64,000 nt of DNA, from contig JBEVJC010000012.1 in assembly GCA_040510375.1 (NCBI GenBank), positions 1 through 64,000 on the forward strand, read 5' to 3'. How positions within the stretch are numbered: position 1 is the first letter of the stretch; every line of letters begins with the position of its first letter. Of this stretch, positions 24,454 to 33,656 are shown piece by piece. Under the pieces are notes generated by a model that was given only the letters and a program-made list of their open reading frames with translations, was not told the origin of the DNA and made no database searches. The stretch is from JBEVJC01 sp040510375. Lineage in GTDB: Bacteria; Bacteroidota; Bacteroidia; Chitinophagales; Chitinophagaceae. Position numbers and translations under genes: made by a program.

Positions 24454-25647
24454 ATGAAAAAACTGAACACCTGTTTCCTGTTGGTTATCCTGCTGGTTGC
24501 CTGTCCGGTCTTGGCTCAGGAAGAATTTGTGGAAGCCCCTTCCCAGACCATTACCAGTTTTGAGTTCCGGCAGGTCACCGGTGGTGTGATCATTTTTAAA
24601 GCACTTTTTGATAATTCACCCGACACTCTCCAGTTCATCCTCGATACTGGCAGCAGTGGCATTTCCCTTGATTCAACTACTGCTGCCGCACTGGGGCAAA
24701 AACCGGAGCCTTCTGAACGGACTATCCGAGGAATTGCGGGTATTCGCCGGGTTGGGTTCCTGTATAACCGTAAACTCCGCTTGCCCGGGTTGACAGTCGA
24801 CAGTCTCAATTTCCATGTAAATGACTATTCAATGCTTTCCATTGTATATGGTGAACAGGTGGATGGGATTGTGGGTTATTCATTGCTGAGCAGGTATATT
24901 CTGAAAATCAATTACGACAAAAATATCCTGGAGATCTGCAGCCGCGGTACATTGAAATATCCCAATGGCGGGTTCCTGATAAAACCCTCACTCAACACGC
25001 TTCCTGTCCACATTGCCAGGATAAAGGATGATCATGCAGTAACTGCACGGTTCCTGCACGATATTGGTGCCGGTGTCTGCCTGATGTTGTCAAAGGAATT
25101 TGCGAATGACAGTACGATCCTTCATAAAAAACGGAAGCCACTGCCAAAGGAAGGAGAGGGCGTCGGGGGAAGCATCCGGATGGGAGTGACAGTAGTAAAA
25201 GAATTAAAGATTGGTCCGTACCGTTTCAGGAATGTGCCTACCTATATTTTCGACGATGATTATAATGTTACATCTTATCCGCAGCTGGGTGGATTAATCG
25301 GAAATGATATTTTCCGCAGGTTCAATGTCATCTTCAATTATGCAAAAAGGGATATCCATCTGTTGCCTAACAGTCATTTCCGTGACCCCTTTGATTATTC
25401 CTATTCCGGTCTGGAGATCTATTTCATGGAAGGAAAAATTGTGGCAGGGGATGTGTCGGCCAGGTCGCCTGCTGATCTGGCGGGAATGAAGGAAGGCGAC
25501 GAGATTGTGGCAATTAACAACGACTTCACCCAGAACTTCCATCGATATAAAACAGCTTTGCAGGCAGCAAAGACAAAAATCCGCATTATTGCCAGAAGGG
25601 ACGATAAGCTGATACAGTTCGACTTCAAGATCAAAAGCATTATGTAG
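24454..25647 (+). CDS. secreted retropepsin-like aspartyl protease with PDZ domain
   Basis: A 397-residue protein with a signal peptide (cleaved after CPVLAQ). The catalytic motif is LQFILDTGSSGISLD (Asp-Thr-Gly) near residue 65, as in retropepsin-like enzymes. A second-half motif, FLHDIGAGVCLML, has Asp-Ile-Gly in place of Asp-Thr-Gly, so the second lobe may be altered. A PDZ domain closes the protein (SARSPADLAGMKEGDEIVAI). Likely periplasmic or surface peptide processing. The gene end (KSIM-stop) is copied twice downstream. Confidence 0.88.
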   Translation: MKKLNTCFLLVILLVACPVLAQEEFVEAPSQTITSFEFRQVTGGVIIFKALFDNSPDTLQFILDTGSSGISLDSTTAAALGQKPEPSERTIRGIAGIRRVGFLYNRKLRLPGLTVDSLNFHVNDYSMLSIVYGEQVDGIVGYSLLSRYILKINYDKNILEICSRGTLKYPNGGFLIKPSLNTLPVHIARIKDDHAVTARFLHDIGAGVCLMLSKEFANDSTILHKKRKPLPKEGEGVGGSIRMGVTVVKELKIGPYRFRNVPTYIFDDDYNVTSYPQLGGLIGNDIFRRFNVIFNYAKRDIHLLPNSHFRDPFDYSYSGLEIYFMEGKIVAGDVSARSPADLAGMKEGDEIVAINNDFTQNFHRYKTALQAAKTKIRIIARRDDKLIQFDFKIKSIM

Positions 25648-25760
25648 CGCGGATCAGGGAGATTACCGTCTCAGCTGCAGGAACAAGAGTATTATGTAGC
25701 GGGATCGGGGAGATTATCGGTTCAGCTGCAAGAACAAAGGCATTTTGTAGCGGGGATCAG
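25612..25760 (+). repeat. tandem copies of the 3' end of the aspartyl protease gene (51-52 bp)
   Basis: The gene ends AAAAGCATTATGTAG at 25647; AAGAGTATTATGTAGCGGGATC follows with its TAG ending at 25699, and AAAGGCATTTTGTAGCGGGGATC with TAG ending at 25750. The steps are 52 and 51 bases. Shared blocks GATCxGGGAGATTA and CAGCTGCAxGAACAA sit between the stops. The second copy still reads NKSIM-stop. Confidence 0.88.
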
Positions 25761-25893
25761 CCCTTTTCGATAATTTTACAGCCCGCCGGTTGGCGGTTCA
25801 TCCATTTTACATTTTTTTTAGGTTGCCGGCCAGGGCCGGAACGGGCAGATTTACAATTCCAGAACCATCTGCGATCAAAGCTGTTTATACATT

Positions 25894-27132
25894 ATGATAC
25901 ATTTTGAAAAATTTACCCTCGCTAACGGATTAAGAGTGATCGTACATCAGGATGCTTCCACTCCCATGGCGGTAATGAACGTGTTGTATGATGTGGGCGC
26001 GCGGGATGAAGATCCGTCGCGCACCGGGTTTGCCCACCTGTTTGAACACCTTATGTTCGGAGGTTCGGTGAATGTGCCAAATTATGACGAACCCCTGCAG
26101 ATGGCAGGCGGTGAAAACAATGCATATACTACCAATGATATAACAAATTATTATATCCAGCTGCCCGCAGAAAACCTGGAGACCGCATTCTGGCTGGAAA
26201 GCGATCGGATGCTTTCACTCGCATTTGGTGAAAAAAGTCTCGATGTGCAACGAAAGGTGGTCATTGAGGAATTCAAGGAACATTATATCGCCAAACCTTA
26301 TGGAGATGTGTGGTTCAAGCTGAGGGAACTGGCATATAAAAAACACCCTTACCGCTGGATGACCATCGGCCAGGAATTATCCCATATCGAGAATGCAAAA
26401 CTGCAGGATGTAAAAGATTTCTTTTTCAAATATTACCGGCCATCCAATGCCATCCTGGTGGTAGCGGGAAATGTTACGCTGGAAAAAGTAAAAGCACTCA
26501 CCGAAAAATGGTTTGGAGATATTCCTGCGGGTGAAAAGCTGGTACGTGAAATTCCGCAGGAGCCGGTGCAGACAGAAGCGAGAAGACTGGAAGTGCGGGC
26601 CGATGTGCCGGTAAATGCATTTTATAAATGCTGGCATATGCCGGCTCGTATGGACAAGCGGTATTATGCGGTAGACCTGCTCTCTGACATACTTGGTGGC
26701 GGGGCCTCTTCAAGGCTTTACCAGTCATTGGTAAAGGAAAAAAAGATGTTCGTCAATATCCAGTGTTATCATTACGGCAGTACAGATGCAGGCCTGCTTT
26801 GTATTGAAGGTAAACTGACAAATGGTACCGATATCAGCGAAGCGGAGAAAGCGGTGGAAGAGGAATTGCAGCGTGTCAGGACCGAACTGATTTCTGCAGA
26901 AGAATTGCAGAAGGTAAAAAACAAGACAGAAAGTATGATGGCGTTTGAAGATATGACCGTGACCAGTCGCGCCGAAAGCCTTGCCTATTTTGAGTTACTG
27001 GGTGATGCTGAATGGATGAATACTGAACTGGAAAAATATGAAGCAGTTACTGCCGAAGAGATCCGTAATGAAAGCAACCTGTTATTCACTGACGCGAATA
27101 GCAATACCATGTATTACCTCACGGCAAACTGA
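25894..27132 (+). CDS. M16 zinc peptidase, catalytic member
   Basis: A 412-residue M16-family protein. It carries the inverted zinc motif HxxEH (H48-L-F-E51-H52 in AHLFEHLMFGG) and the distal Glu in VVIEEFKEHY near residue 128, so it should be catalytic. No signal peptide: it starts MIHFEKFTLANGLRVIVHQD. Many bacterial M16 enzymes work as a pair of an active and an inactive subunit; the gene that follows 33 bases later fits the second part. Probably degrades short peptides in the cytosol or, if exported by other means, the periplasm. Confidence 0.95.
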   Translation: MIHFEKFTLANGLRVIVHQDASTPMAVMNVLYDVGARDEDPSRTGFAHLFEHLMFGGSVNVPNYDEPLQMAGGENNAYTTNDITNYYIQLPAENLETAFWLESDRMLSLAFGEKSLDVQRKVVIEEFKEHYIAKPYGDVWFKLRELAYKKHPYRWMTIGQELSHIENAKLQDVKDFFFKYYRPSNAILVVAGNVTLEKVKALTEKWFGDIPAGEKLVREIPQEPVQTEARRLEVRADVPVNAFYKCWHMPARMDKRYYAVDLLSDILGGGASSRLYQSLVKEKKMFVNIQCYHYGSTDAGLLCIEGKLTNGTDISEAEKAVEEELQRVRTELISAEELQKVKNKTESMMAFEDMTVTSRAESLAYFELLGDAEWMNTELEKYEAVTAEEIRNESNLLFTDANSNTMYYLTAN

Positions 27133-27165
27133 TTAAAAAAACAAGCCTCTTAAAGTTTTCGAATA

Positions 27166-28449
27166 ATGAGTAAAACCTTACAAAGAAAAAAAGCACCGGT
27201 AATTGTTGATGCTGTCAATTTTGACCTTCATCTGAAACCCTATACGAAGTTCGTATTGAATAATGGTGTGGAAGTATATACGGTAAACGCAGGTGCAGAA
27301 GAAGTGATGTCGCTCGAATGGGTTTTTGCTGCGGGCAATTCATTTGAAGAAAAAAACCTGGTGGCTGCAACTGCCAATTTCCTGTTGAAGAACGGAACCC
27401 GTTCCAGGACGGCATTTGAAATCAACGAACAGGTGGACTATTATGGAGCTTTCCTGAACCGGGCCTGTTATAACGAAACAGCAACGGTTACACTTCATAC
27501 GCTCACTAAACATATTGCGAAATTATTACCGGTGGTTCGTGATGTGATTGCTGATTCGGTTATTCCCGAGGAAGAGATAGATATCTACCGGCAGAGTATG
27601 AAGCAGCGGTTAAAAGTGAATCTCAAAAAAAGTGAATTTGTCGCCGGGCGGCTGATCGATGCATATCTCTATGGAGAAAACCATCCATATGGAAAGTATT
27701 CGAAAGAAAGTGATTTTGATACGCTCGACAGGGAAGAACTATTAAAATTTTACGAGCAGTATTACCGGAATGGACGGCTCATCATGTTTGCCGCAGGCCG
27801 GTTACCGGCAAATCTTGAAGAGCTGCTGAATAAGTATTTTGGCGACCTGCCCAATAACGACCGTGTTGCCCCCGATCGGTCCCTGATCCTTGGACCGGAG
27901 AAAAAAGTGCGGGTGATCAACGATGAAAACGGCGTACAGGGTTCTATCCGTATTGCCCGTCCGTTTCCTAACCGTCATCATCCTGATTTCCAGAAGGCAC
28001 AGGTATTGAATGCTGTTTTTGGTGGATTTTTCGGATCGAGGCTGATGTTGAATATCCGGGAAGACAAAGGATATACATACGGGATTCATAGTTTCCTTCA
28101 GAATCATATCAACCATTCGGCATGGATGGTCAGCACCGAGGCGGGTCGCGAAGTTTCAGAAGCTACCATTGAGGAAGTGTATAAGGAAATGAAAGAGCTT
28201 CGGGAGGACCTGGTGGATGAGGAAGAATTATTGCTGGTTCGTAATTATATGATTGGTGGAATCCTGGGCGAACTCGATGGCCCGTTCCAGATCATTGCCC
28301 GTTGGAAAAATATTGTGTTGAATGGGATGGATGAAAGTTATTTTTACGATTCAATCAAAACCATCAAGACTGTTACAGCGGAAGAACTCCGGGAGCTGGC
28401 ACAGAAATACCTGAACCCCGAAGATTTTTACGAACTGGTTGTTGTTTAA
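27166..28449 (+). CDS. M16-family peptidase, non-catalytic partner
   Basis: A 427-residue M16 protein that lacks the HxxEH motif: the matching segment reads ATANFLLKNGTRSRTA. It keeps the second-half substrate residues seen in partner subunits (SRLMLNIREDKGYTYG, the Arg/Tyr pair). It follows the catalytic gene closely in the same direction, so the two likely form a heterodimer. The tail ELVVV-stop is repeated in diverged form twice in the next 80 bases. Confidence 0.93.
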   Translation: MSKTLQRKKAPVIVDAVNFDLHLKPYTKFVLNNGVEVYTVNAGAEEVMSLEWVFAAGNSFEEKNLVAATANFLLKNGTRSRTAFEINEQVDYYGAFLNRACYNETATVTLHTLTKHIAKLLPVVRDVIADSVIPEEEIDIYRQSMKQRLKVNLKKSEFVAGRLIDAYLYGENHPYGKYSKESDFDTLDREELLKFYEQYYRNGRLIMFAAGRLPANLEELLNKYFGDLPNNDRVAPDRSLILGPEKKVRVINDENGVQGSIRIARPFPNRHHPDFQKAQVLNAVFGGFFGSRLMLNIREDKGYTYGIHSFLQNHINHSAWMVSTEAGREVSEATIEEVYKEMKELREDLVDEEELLLVRNYMIGGILGELDGPFQIIARWKNIVLNGMDESYFYDSIKTIKTVTAEELRELAQKYLNPEDFYELVVV

Positions 28450-28528
28450 GCTGGTGGGGCCTGAACTTGTAGTGTTATAAACCGGCGTGATCAGAATCCC
28501 GAAGACTATTATGTGATAATATAACCGG
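28414..28528 (+). repeat. diverged copies of the 3' end of the second M16 gene
   Basis: The gene ends CCCGAAGATTTTTACGAACT then GGTTGTTGTTTAA (NPEDFYELVVV-stop). A copy at 28463-28480 reads GAACTTGTAGTGTTATAA (ELVVL-stop), 31 bases on. A second at 28495-28527 reads AATCCCGAAGACTATTATGT and ends in TAA (NPEDYYVII-stop), 81 bases after the original NPED. The copies are weaker than at exbD but match over the stop codon and at protein level. Confidence 0.7.
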
Positions 28529-28531
28529 GGA

Positions 28532-29578
28532 TCAAATCGGTACCTGGTCAATAACTTTAAGGCGTTTACGAAGCATCCGCCCTGCCTTAAATCTTTTAGC
28601 AAGCGTTACCCGGAAGTTGCCGGTTCTTACGCGGTATTCACGTTTGTGTGAACCATCGGAGTGGAGGTTGTTCTCCACCCATGAAACGGTGGCGGCCCAT
28701 TTGTCGCAATTATAACCAATCACTCCACGAAGGGTGAAATTGGGACTGACACTGGTTTGTTTTTCTTTACCTGCAGCAAGTACCTCCTTATTGAAGGCGA
28801 GGCCCGCATTGACGGTCCCGCTTGCGGTAAAGAACCAGTTTTCCTTATACACAAATGTATAAGCATAACCAGCGCCCGGACCGATTTCAAAGAAGTTTAC
28901 CTTCCGGATTCCAAGTTCATTGAACTCGCTGTTAAGAACGGCGGGGGCTATGGAGCTATCACCCCGAATACTTCCCACATAAAATTCGCCGCCTACAAGG
29001 AATGAACCTGCTGATTTTCGCTGCCACTCATTCTGAAGGAATGCTGCGCGATAGGAGAATTTACGTGAATTGAAAACGTAGTAAGCCGATGCGCCAACCA
29101 TTCTTACACGGAGGTCGCGGCGTTTGTAATATTCACCGGGAGGTGCTGCCTTCCCCTGGGGAGTAAGATAAAATCCTTTATAAAACTGACCATACAGGTC
29201 AACCACCCATTTGCGTCCGTAGATATGCGATTGCAGATCGAGTGAACGGGTCTTTCCTTTTTTGTCCCTGTTGGCAAAACCTGGTAATCCCAAACCAAGA
29301 TTCAGGGTAGCAATACCATAGGAAGCACCTACGCCAATTGCAAAGGGATTGTTGGGGGCGAACCGTAACGGGGATTGCCCCCGGGCTTTAAAGATCTGTC
29401 GCGTGTATTTCTGCGAAAAAAATACGCGGGCTACGAGATGTCGCGGATATGTTTTATAGTAGGAACTATCGTGATTATGATGACTTGATTGTGCAAGGGC
29501 CGGGGCTACGGATAACATCGCAATCAGCGCAATGATTGGTCGGACTGACCGGCGTTTGATAAGTTGTATAGTAGTCAT
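28532..29578 (-). CDS. DUF4421-family outer-membrane-like protein
   Basis: A 348-residue protein with a signal peptide (cleaved after VAPALAQ) and a beta-barrel-like pattern of alternating aromatic strands, ending in an arginine-rich RVTLAKRF strand. The order SYGIATLNLGLGLPGF, GPGAGYAYTFVYKENWFF and NFTLRGVIGYN matches the Bacteroidota DUF4421 group. Paralogue of the next gene (29617-30648), which has the same blocks in the same order. Function unknown; an outer-membrane location is inferred. Confidence 0.8.
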   Translation of the reverse strand: MTTIQLIKRRSVRPIIALIAMLSVAPALAQSSHHNHDSSYYKTYPRHLVARVFFSQKYTRQIFKARGQSPLRFAPNNPFAIGVGASYGIATLNLGLGLPGFANRDKKGKTRSLDLQSHIYGRKWVVDLYGQFYKGFYLTPQGKAAPPGEYYKRRDLRVRMVGASAYYVFNSRKFSYRAAFLQNEWQRKSAGSFLVGGEFYVGSIRGDSSIAPAVLNSEFNELGIRKVNFFEIGPGAGYAYTFVYKENWFFTASGTVNAGLAFNKEVLAAGKEKQTSVSPNFTLRGVIGYNCDKWAATVSWVENNLHSDGSHKREYRVRTGNFRVTLAKRFKAGRMLRKRLKVIDQVPI

Positions 29579-29616
29579 GGCCTTTCGTCAGCAAAATTGT
29601 GCCACAAAGAAACAGG

Positions 29617-30648
29617 TCAGGGGACCATATCCACCACGGTTTCGAGCTTTTTGCGAAGCTTTTTACCGGGGGTAAAACGTTTGGCAAGAGTAACGCGGAA
29701 GTCGCCTGTACGCACACTATATTTCTCATCGGATGAGCGTCCCTTTGCATTGGTGGTGTTGTGCAGGAGCGAGATGGTAAGCGCCCATTGTTCACTGTTA
29801 TAACCGGCAACTCCCCTGAAAGTGGCGTTGGGACTGAGTGTGGTGCGGTTGGTGGTTCCGGCAAGTCCTTCTTCCTTTACCAGGCTGAGGTCCGCGTTAA
29901 AGGTGAGACTGCCTGTAACAAATAAATATTCCTGGAAAACAAACGTGTATGCATAACCTGCACCGGGCCCGAATTCAAGCAACCGAAAACGTTTTACTCC
30001 CTGTTGTGGATAGAATGAATTCGCCCTTGTTGGAACCAATGCGCTATCGCCTTTGACACTTCCATAATACAATTCGCCGCCTATGAGCAACGATCCGGCA
30101 GATTTCTTCTGCCACTCAGTTTGCAGGAAGCCGGCACGGTAGGAAAAATTTTGCCCATTAAAAAGCCGGTAGATGGAAATTCCCACCAACCTGGCGCGGA
30201 TATCGGGTCGCGTTTCATAAGTTTTATCATTGGTGCCGGGAGTTGCGCCCATGTTCAGGTAATATCCCTTGTAGAATTGCGCGTAGAAATCAGTCACCCA
30301 ATCGCGGGGATAAATATGGGTCTGGAAGTCGAACGATTTTGTTTTCCCCCTGGCATCACGATTGGGATTCAGGAAACCGAAACCGGCACCTAGGCTAAGG
30401 GAGAGTGATTTATAACTTCCGTTTATACCCAGGGTAGTCAGGGTATTGGGCCGGTAACGAAGATCCTGTATGCCTTCGGGGCCTTCAAGAAACAGGGAAG
30501 TATACTTACGGGCCAGGTAAAGCCGGGTGGTAAGTTGTTCATCGAATGCCTGGTAATATTCCTCAGGTTCGCTGGCCGGTCTGGTCACCTGCGCACTAAC
30601 ACTAACCGATAAAATCAACAGGAGAAGAATATAAAAATGTTTTCGCAT
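29617..30648 (-). CDS. DUF4421-family outer-membrane-like protein (paralogue)
   Basis: The start at 30648 gives MRKHFYILLLLILSVSVSAQ, a clean signal peptide, and a 343-residue product. Its core (GAGFGFLNPNRDARGKTKSF, GPGAGYAYTFVFQEYLFVTG, RVTLAKRFTPGKKLRKKLE) parallels the neighbouring DUF4421 protein over the full length, so the pair arose by tandem duplication. It is upstream of its paralogue on the same strand with 38 bases between, and is likely co-transcribed. Function unknown. Confidence 0.82.
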   Translation of the reverse strand: MRKHFYILLLLILSVSVSAQVTRPASEPEEYYQAFDEQLTTRLYLARKYTSLFLEGPEGIQDLRYRPNTLTTLGINGSYKSLSLSLGAGFGFLNPNRDARGKTKSFDFQTHIYPRDWVTDFYAQFYKGYYLNMGATPGTNDKTYETRPDIRARLVGISIYRLFNGQNFSYRAGFLQTEWQKKSAGSLLIGGELYYGSVKGDSALVPTRANSFYPQQGVKRFRLLEFGPGAGYAYTFVFQEYLFVTGSLTFNADLSLVKEEGLAGTTNRTTLSPNATFRGVAGYNSEQWALTISLLHNTTNAKGRSSDEKYSVRTGDFRVTLAKRFTPGKKLRKKLETVVDMVP

Positions 30649-30772
30649 GGATATCAGGGTTGAGCCAGGATTAAACAAGGGCATTCCATAAAGTAACTAA
30701 AAATTAATCCACCTGTTATAAATTTTTAAAAACTGCGGTTGGTGGTTCCCGCTTAAACTATGAAATTCGCGT

Positions 30773-32773
30773 ATGACCTTCGACCGCAAAGATTTAACCA
30801 ACGAGCAACTTCTACACTTTTATTACAGTATTCTTTATCCACGCCTGATTGAAGAAAAGATGCTGATCCTGTTACGGCAGGGCAGAATCTCCAAATGGTT
30901 CAGCGGCATCGGACAGGAAGCAATTGCGGTAGGCGCAACAGTTGCCATGCAGGAAGATGAATGGATCATGCCCCTGCACCGGAACCTGGGTGTGTTTACC
31001 ACCAGGGGTATGCCGTTAACCGGACTGTTCAGGCAATGGCAGGGCTCGCAGGATGGATATAGCAAGGGGAGGGAACGCAGTTTTCATTTCGGCAACCGTG
31101 ATCATCATATCTGCGGTATGATCTCACACCTGGGTCCCCAACTCGCCATTGCTGACGGAGTCTCACTCGCATACAAACTCAGCGGCGAACAAAAAGTATC
31201 ACTTGCATTTACTGGTGAAGGTGGTACCAGTGAGGGCGATTTCCATGAAGCGTTGAATGTGGCGGCAGTCTGGGACCTGCCCGTTATCTTTCTGATTGAA
31301 AACAATGGTTACGGACTCAGCACACCATCAAGTGAACAGTACCGGTGTATCAGCCTCGTTGATAAAGCGAAGGGTTATGGCATGGAAGGAGTTCAGATTG
31401 ATGGAAATAACCTGCTAACAGTTTACGATACTATCCGTGGGGTCCGCGAACACTGTCTAAAAAATAAAAAGCCGTTCCTGATCGAAGCTCTAACCTTCCG
31501 CATGCGCGGTCATGAAGAAGCAAGCGGTACCAAATACATTCCATCGTCTTTGTTTGAATTGTGGGAGAAAAAGGATCCTGTAAAAAACTATGAAGAGTTT
31601 CTTACGGGTATTGGGATATTGACTGATGATATGATCCGGGAGACCAGGGAAGGTATGAGGCTGGATATAGAGCAGGAACTGGAGATAGCTTCATTGACAT
31701 CTCCCGTAGTAATTGATACGGCTGCAGAGATTGCCGATCTCTATGCTGCTGGTGTACCCGCTGACAATATTATCGATAACAGTGCGACGGATTATAAGGC
31801 GGAAGCCAGCCGCGAACTGCGTTTGATTGATGCCATCCAGGAAGGATTGTTCCAGTCCATGCAGAAACAGGAGAAGCTGATTTTGATGGGACAGGATATA
31901 GCCGGTTATGGCGGTGCGTTTAAAATCACCGAAGGTTTCCTTGCCGAGTTTGGTAAAGACCGTGTTCGTAATACGCCTCTTTGTGAGAGCGCCATACTGG
32001 GAGCTGCGCTGGGCCTGAGCCTTGAAGGGTATAAGAGTATGGTTGAAATGCAGTTTGCCGATTTTGTGAGTGTCGGGTTTAACCAGATTATTAATAACCT
32101 GGCAAAGATCCATTATCGTTGGGGACAGAATGCTGACGTGGTGGTGCGAATGCCTTCAGGAGGCGGGGTTGGTGCCGGTCCTTTTCATTCCCAAAGCACC
32201 GAAGCATGGTTTGTACATACACCGGGATTAAAGGTGGTATATCCCAGTACACCAATTGATGCAAAAGGACTGATGATTGCTGCGATCAATGATCCGAATC
32301 CGGTGATGTTTTTTGAACACAAGGGATTGTACCGGAGTATCAGCGGTGATGTGCCGGAAGAATATTATGAAATAGAAATTGGCAAAGCCAGGCAGGTACT
32401 GCAGGGGAACGAGATCTCGATCATCACCTATGGAAGCGGAGTGCATTGGGCAACGGAATATGCAGAAGCGAATCCAAATGTATCATTTGATATCCTTGAT
32501 CTGCGAAGCCTGCTTCCGTTGGACTATCAGGCAATCCGTACATCTGTGGAGCGTACCGGCAAAGTGCTGGTGTTACATGAAGATAGCCTGACGGGTGGTG
32601 TTGGTGCCGAGGTGGCAGCATGGATCGCTGAACATTGTTTTGATAAACTTGATGCACCGGTTATGCGCTGTGCGTCACTTGATACGCCGATCCCGTTCAA
32701 TATAGAACTGGAAAAAAATTATATGGCCAGCAGCAGGCTGGATGAAATGATAAAAAAACTGATGTTGTATTAA
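30773..32773 (+). CDS. fused E1 alpha-beta of a branched-chain 2-oxoacid dehydrogenase
   Basis: A 666-residue thiamine-diphosphate enzyme with both E1 subunits in one chain. Residues 1-320 are E1-alpha: the thiamine/metal motif appears as FTGEGGTSEGDFHEALNVAA ending in IENN. Residues 345-666 are E1-beta, starting LRLIDAIQEGLFQSM and including MGQDIAGYGGAFK, PLCESAILGAALG and MPSGGGVGAGPFHSQS. It decarboxylates 2-oxoacids and loads the lipoyl E2; the sequence is closest in style to 2-oxoisovalerate dehydrogenase, which would give branched-chain acyl-CoA primers for iso fatty acids common in this phylum. E2 and E3 genes are not in the window. Substrate choice is inference. Confidence 0.92.
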   Translation: MTFDRKDLTNEQLLHFYYSILYPRLIEEKMLILLRQGRISKWFSGIGQEAIAVGATVAMQEDEWIMPLHRNLGVFTTRGMPLTGLFRQWQGSQDGYSKGRERSFHFGNRDHHICGMISHLGPQLAIADGVSLAYKLSGEQKVSLAFTGEGGTSEGDFHEALNVAAVWDLPVIFLIENNGYGLSTPSSEQYRCISLVDKAKGYGMEGVQIDGNNLLTVYDTIRGVREHCLKNKKPFLIEALTFRMRGHEEASGTKYIPSSLFELWEKKDPVKNYEEFLTGIGILTDDMIRETREGMRLDIEQELEIASLTSPVVIDTAAEIADLYAAGVPADNIIDNSATDYKAEASRELRLIDAIQEGLFQSMQKQEKLILMGQDIAGYGGAFKITEGFLAEFGKDRVRNTPLCESAILGAALGLSLEGYKSMVEMQFADFVSVGFNQIINNLAKIHYRWGQNADVVVRMPSGGGVGAGPFHSQSTEAWFVHTPGLKVVYPSTPIDAKGLMIAAINDPNPVMFFEHKGLYRSISGDVPEEYYEIEIGKARQVLQGNEISIITYGSGVHWATEYAEANPNVSFDILDLRSLLPLDYQAIRTSVERTGKVLVLHEDSLTGGVGAEVAAWIAEHCFDKLDAPVMRCASLDTPIPFNIELEKNYMASSRLDEMIKKLMLY

Positions 32774-32789
32774 TCCTGCAAGTGATTAT

Positions 32790-33587
32790 TTAATAATCTT
32801 CCCCTTGTTCTTCCCTGCGGAAAAACAGGTTCATGTCCATTGGTGGCAGTCCTTTCCGGAATCTCTCAGCAGATTCCTTGATGTATAGTTGAAAAGTATA
32901 ATCATCGGCCCTCAATACAAAAATATAGGCGGGACGGAACAGGGTCATGAAGCTGTCGAGTGCAGGTTCGGTGAGACCAGATAACCGACGTACCAGCGCT
33001 TTATTAAAACGGTGATCGAGGAATTTATCCTGTTCCTGCTGGATCAGGCGTTGCTGGAACGACCGCATGCTCCTGATCTTTTTAACATTAAATGCGGCGA
33101 TGATGGATTCAAGATCAAATCCTGCGGCCTGGCCATAGGCCGGTGTTACAGCATGGAGGCCGGGTTTGGAATAATTAAACACCTTGGCGTATTCTTCGCG
33201 GTTCCGGATAGAGTCCTGACGGTAGTTTCGCCGGCGGATATATACCTCTTTAAGTATGGGGACGTTTACGTTAAGTGATATATCAAAAGCAAAGGTGTTC
33301 TGGATCCGCATCACCGGAAACTTCACGGTGGGTTTGTTCAGGTAGCTGAACCATATCGAATCTTTTTCACCAACGTTAATCTCGTAATGTCCGTCGGCAT
33401 TGGTGATGGTGCCATTTCCATTGGTGGAGAGTACGCTCACCAATTCGATCGGATAATTGCGGGTACTGTCGTATACGGTTCCCCTGACTTTGTATTGGGC
33501 AAGGGCTGGAGCTGCTGCAATCAGCAAACAGCAAAGGAAAAATGATTTGGTATGGGCAGGTGGTTTCAGCAATTCAAGGTTTTGCAT
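32790..33587 (-). CDS. secreted protein with CarboxypepD_reg-like domain
   Basis: A 265-residue protein; the ATG at 33587 is used, though one 24 bases upstream (33611) is in frame. A signal peptide is present (SFFLCCLLIAAAPALAQ). Residues 30-110 are a carboxypeptidase-regulatory-like beta sandwich (VRGTVYDSTRNYPIELVSVL, GTITNADGHYEI). The rest is helical and charged with no recognised domain (FDLESIIAAFNVKKIRSMRS). It converges on the dehydrogenase gene. Probably periplasmic or outer-membrane associated. Confidence 0.82.
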   Translation of the reverse strand: MQNLELLKPPAHTKSFFLCCLLIAAAPALAQYKVRGTVYDSTRNYPIELVSVLSTNGNGTITNADGHYEINVGEKDSIWFSYLNKPTVKFPVMRIQNTFAFDISLNVNVPILKEVYIRRRNYRQDSIRNREEYAKVFNYSKPGLHAVTPAYGQAAGFDLESIIAAFNVKKIRSMRSFQQRLIQQEQDKFLDHRFNKALVRRLSGLTEPALDSFMTLFRPAYIFVLRADDYTFQLYIKESAERFRKGLPPMDMNLFFRREEQGEDY

Positions 33588-33656
33588 CACAAGTAACGAA
33601 ACTATCTGCAAATTAAACGTGAAGGTTAATTTTTGCCAAGAGATAAACCGAATTCG

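Noticed and set aside
27166..28449. Broken M16 peptidase gene
   Set aside because: The missing HxxEH is the norm for partner subunits; the frame and second-half residues are intact.
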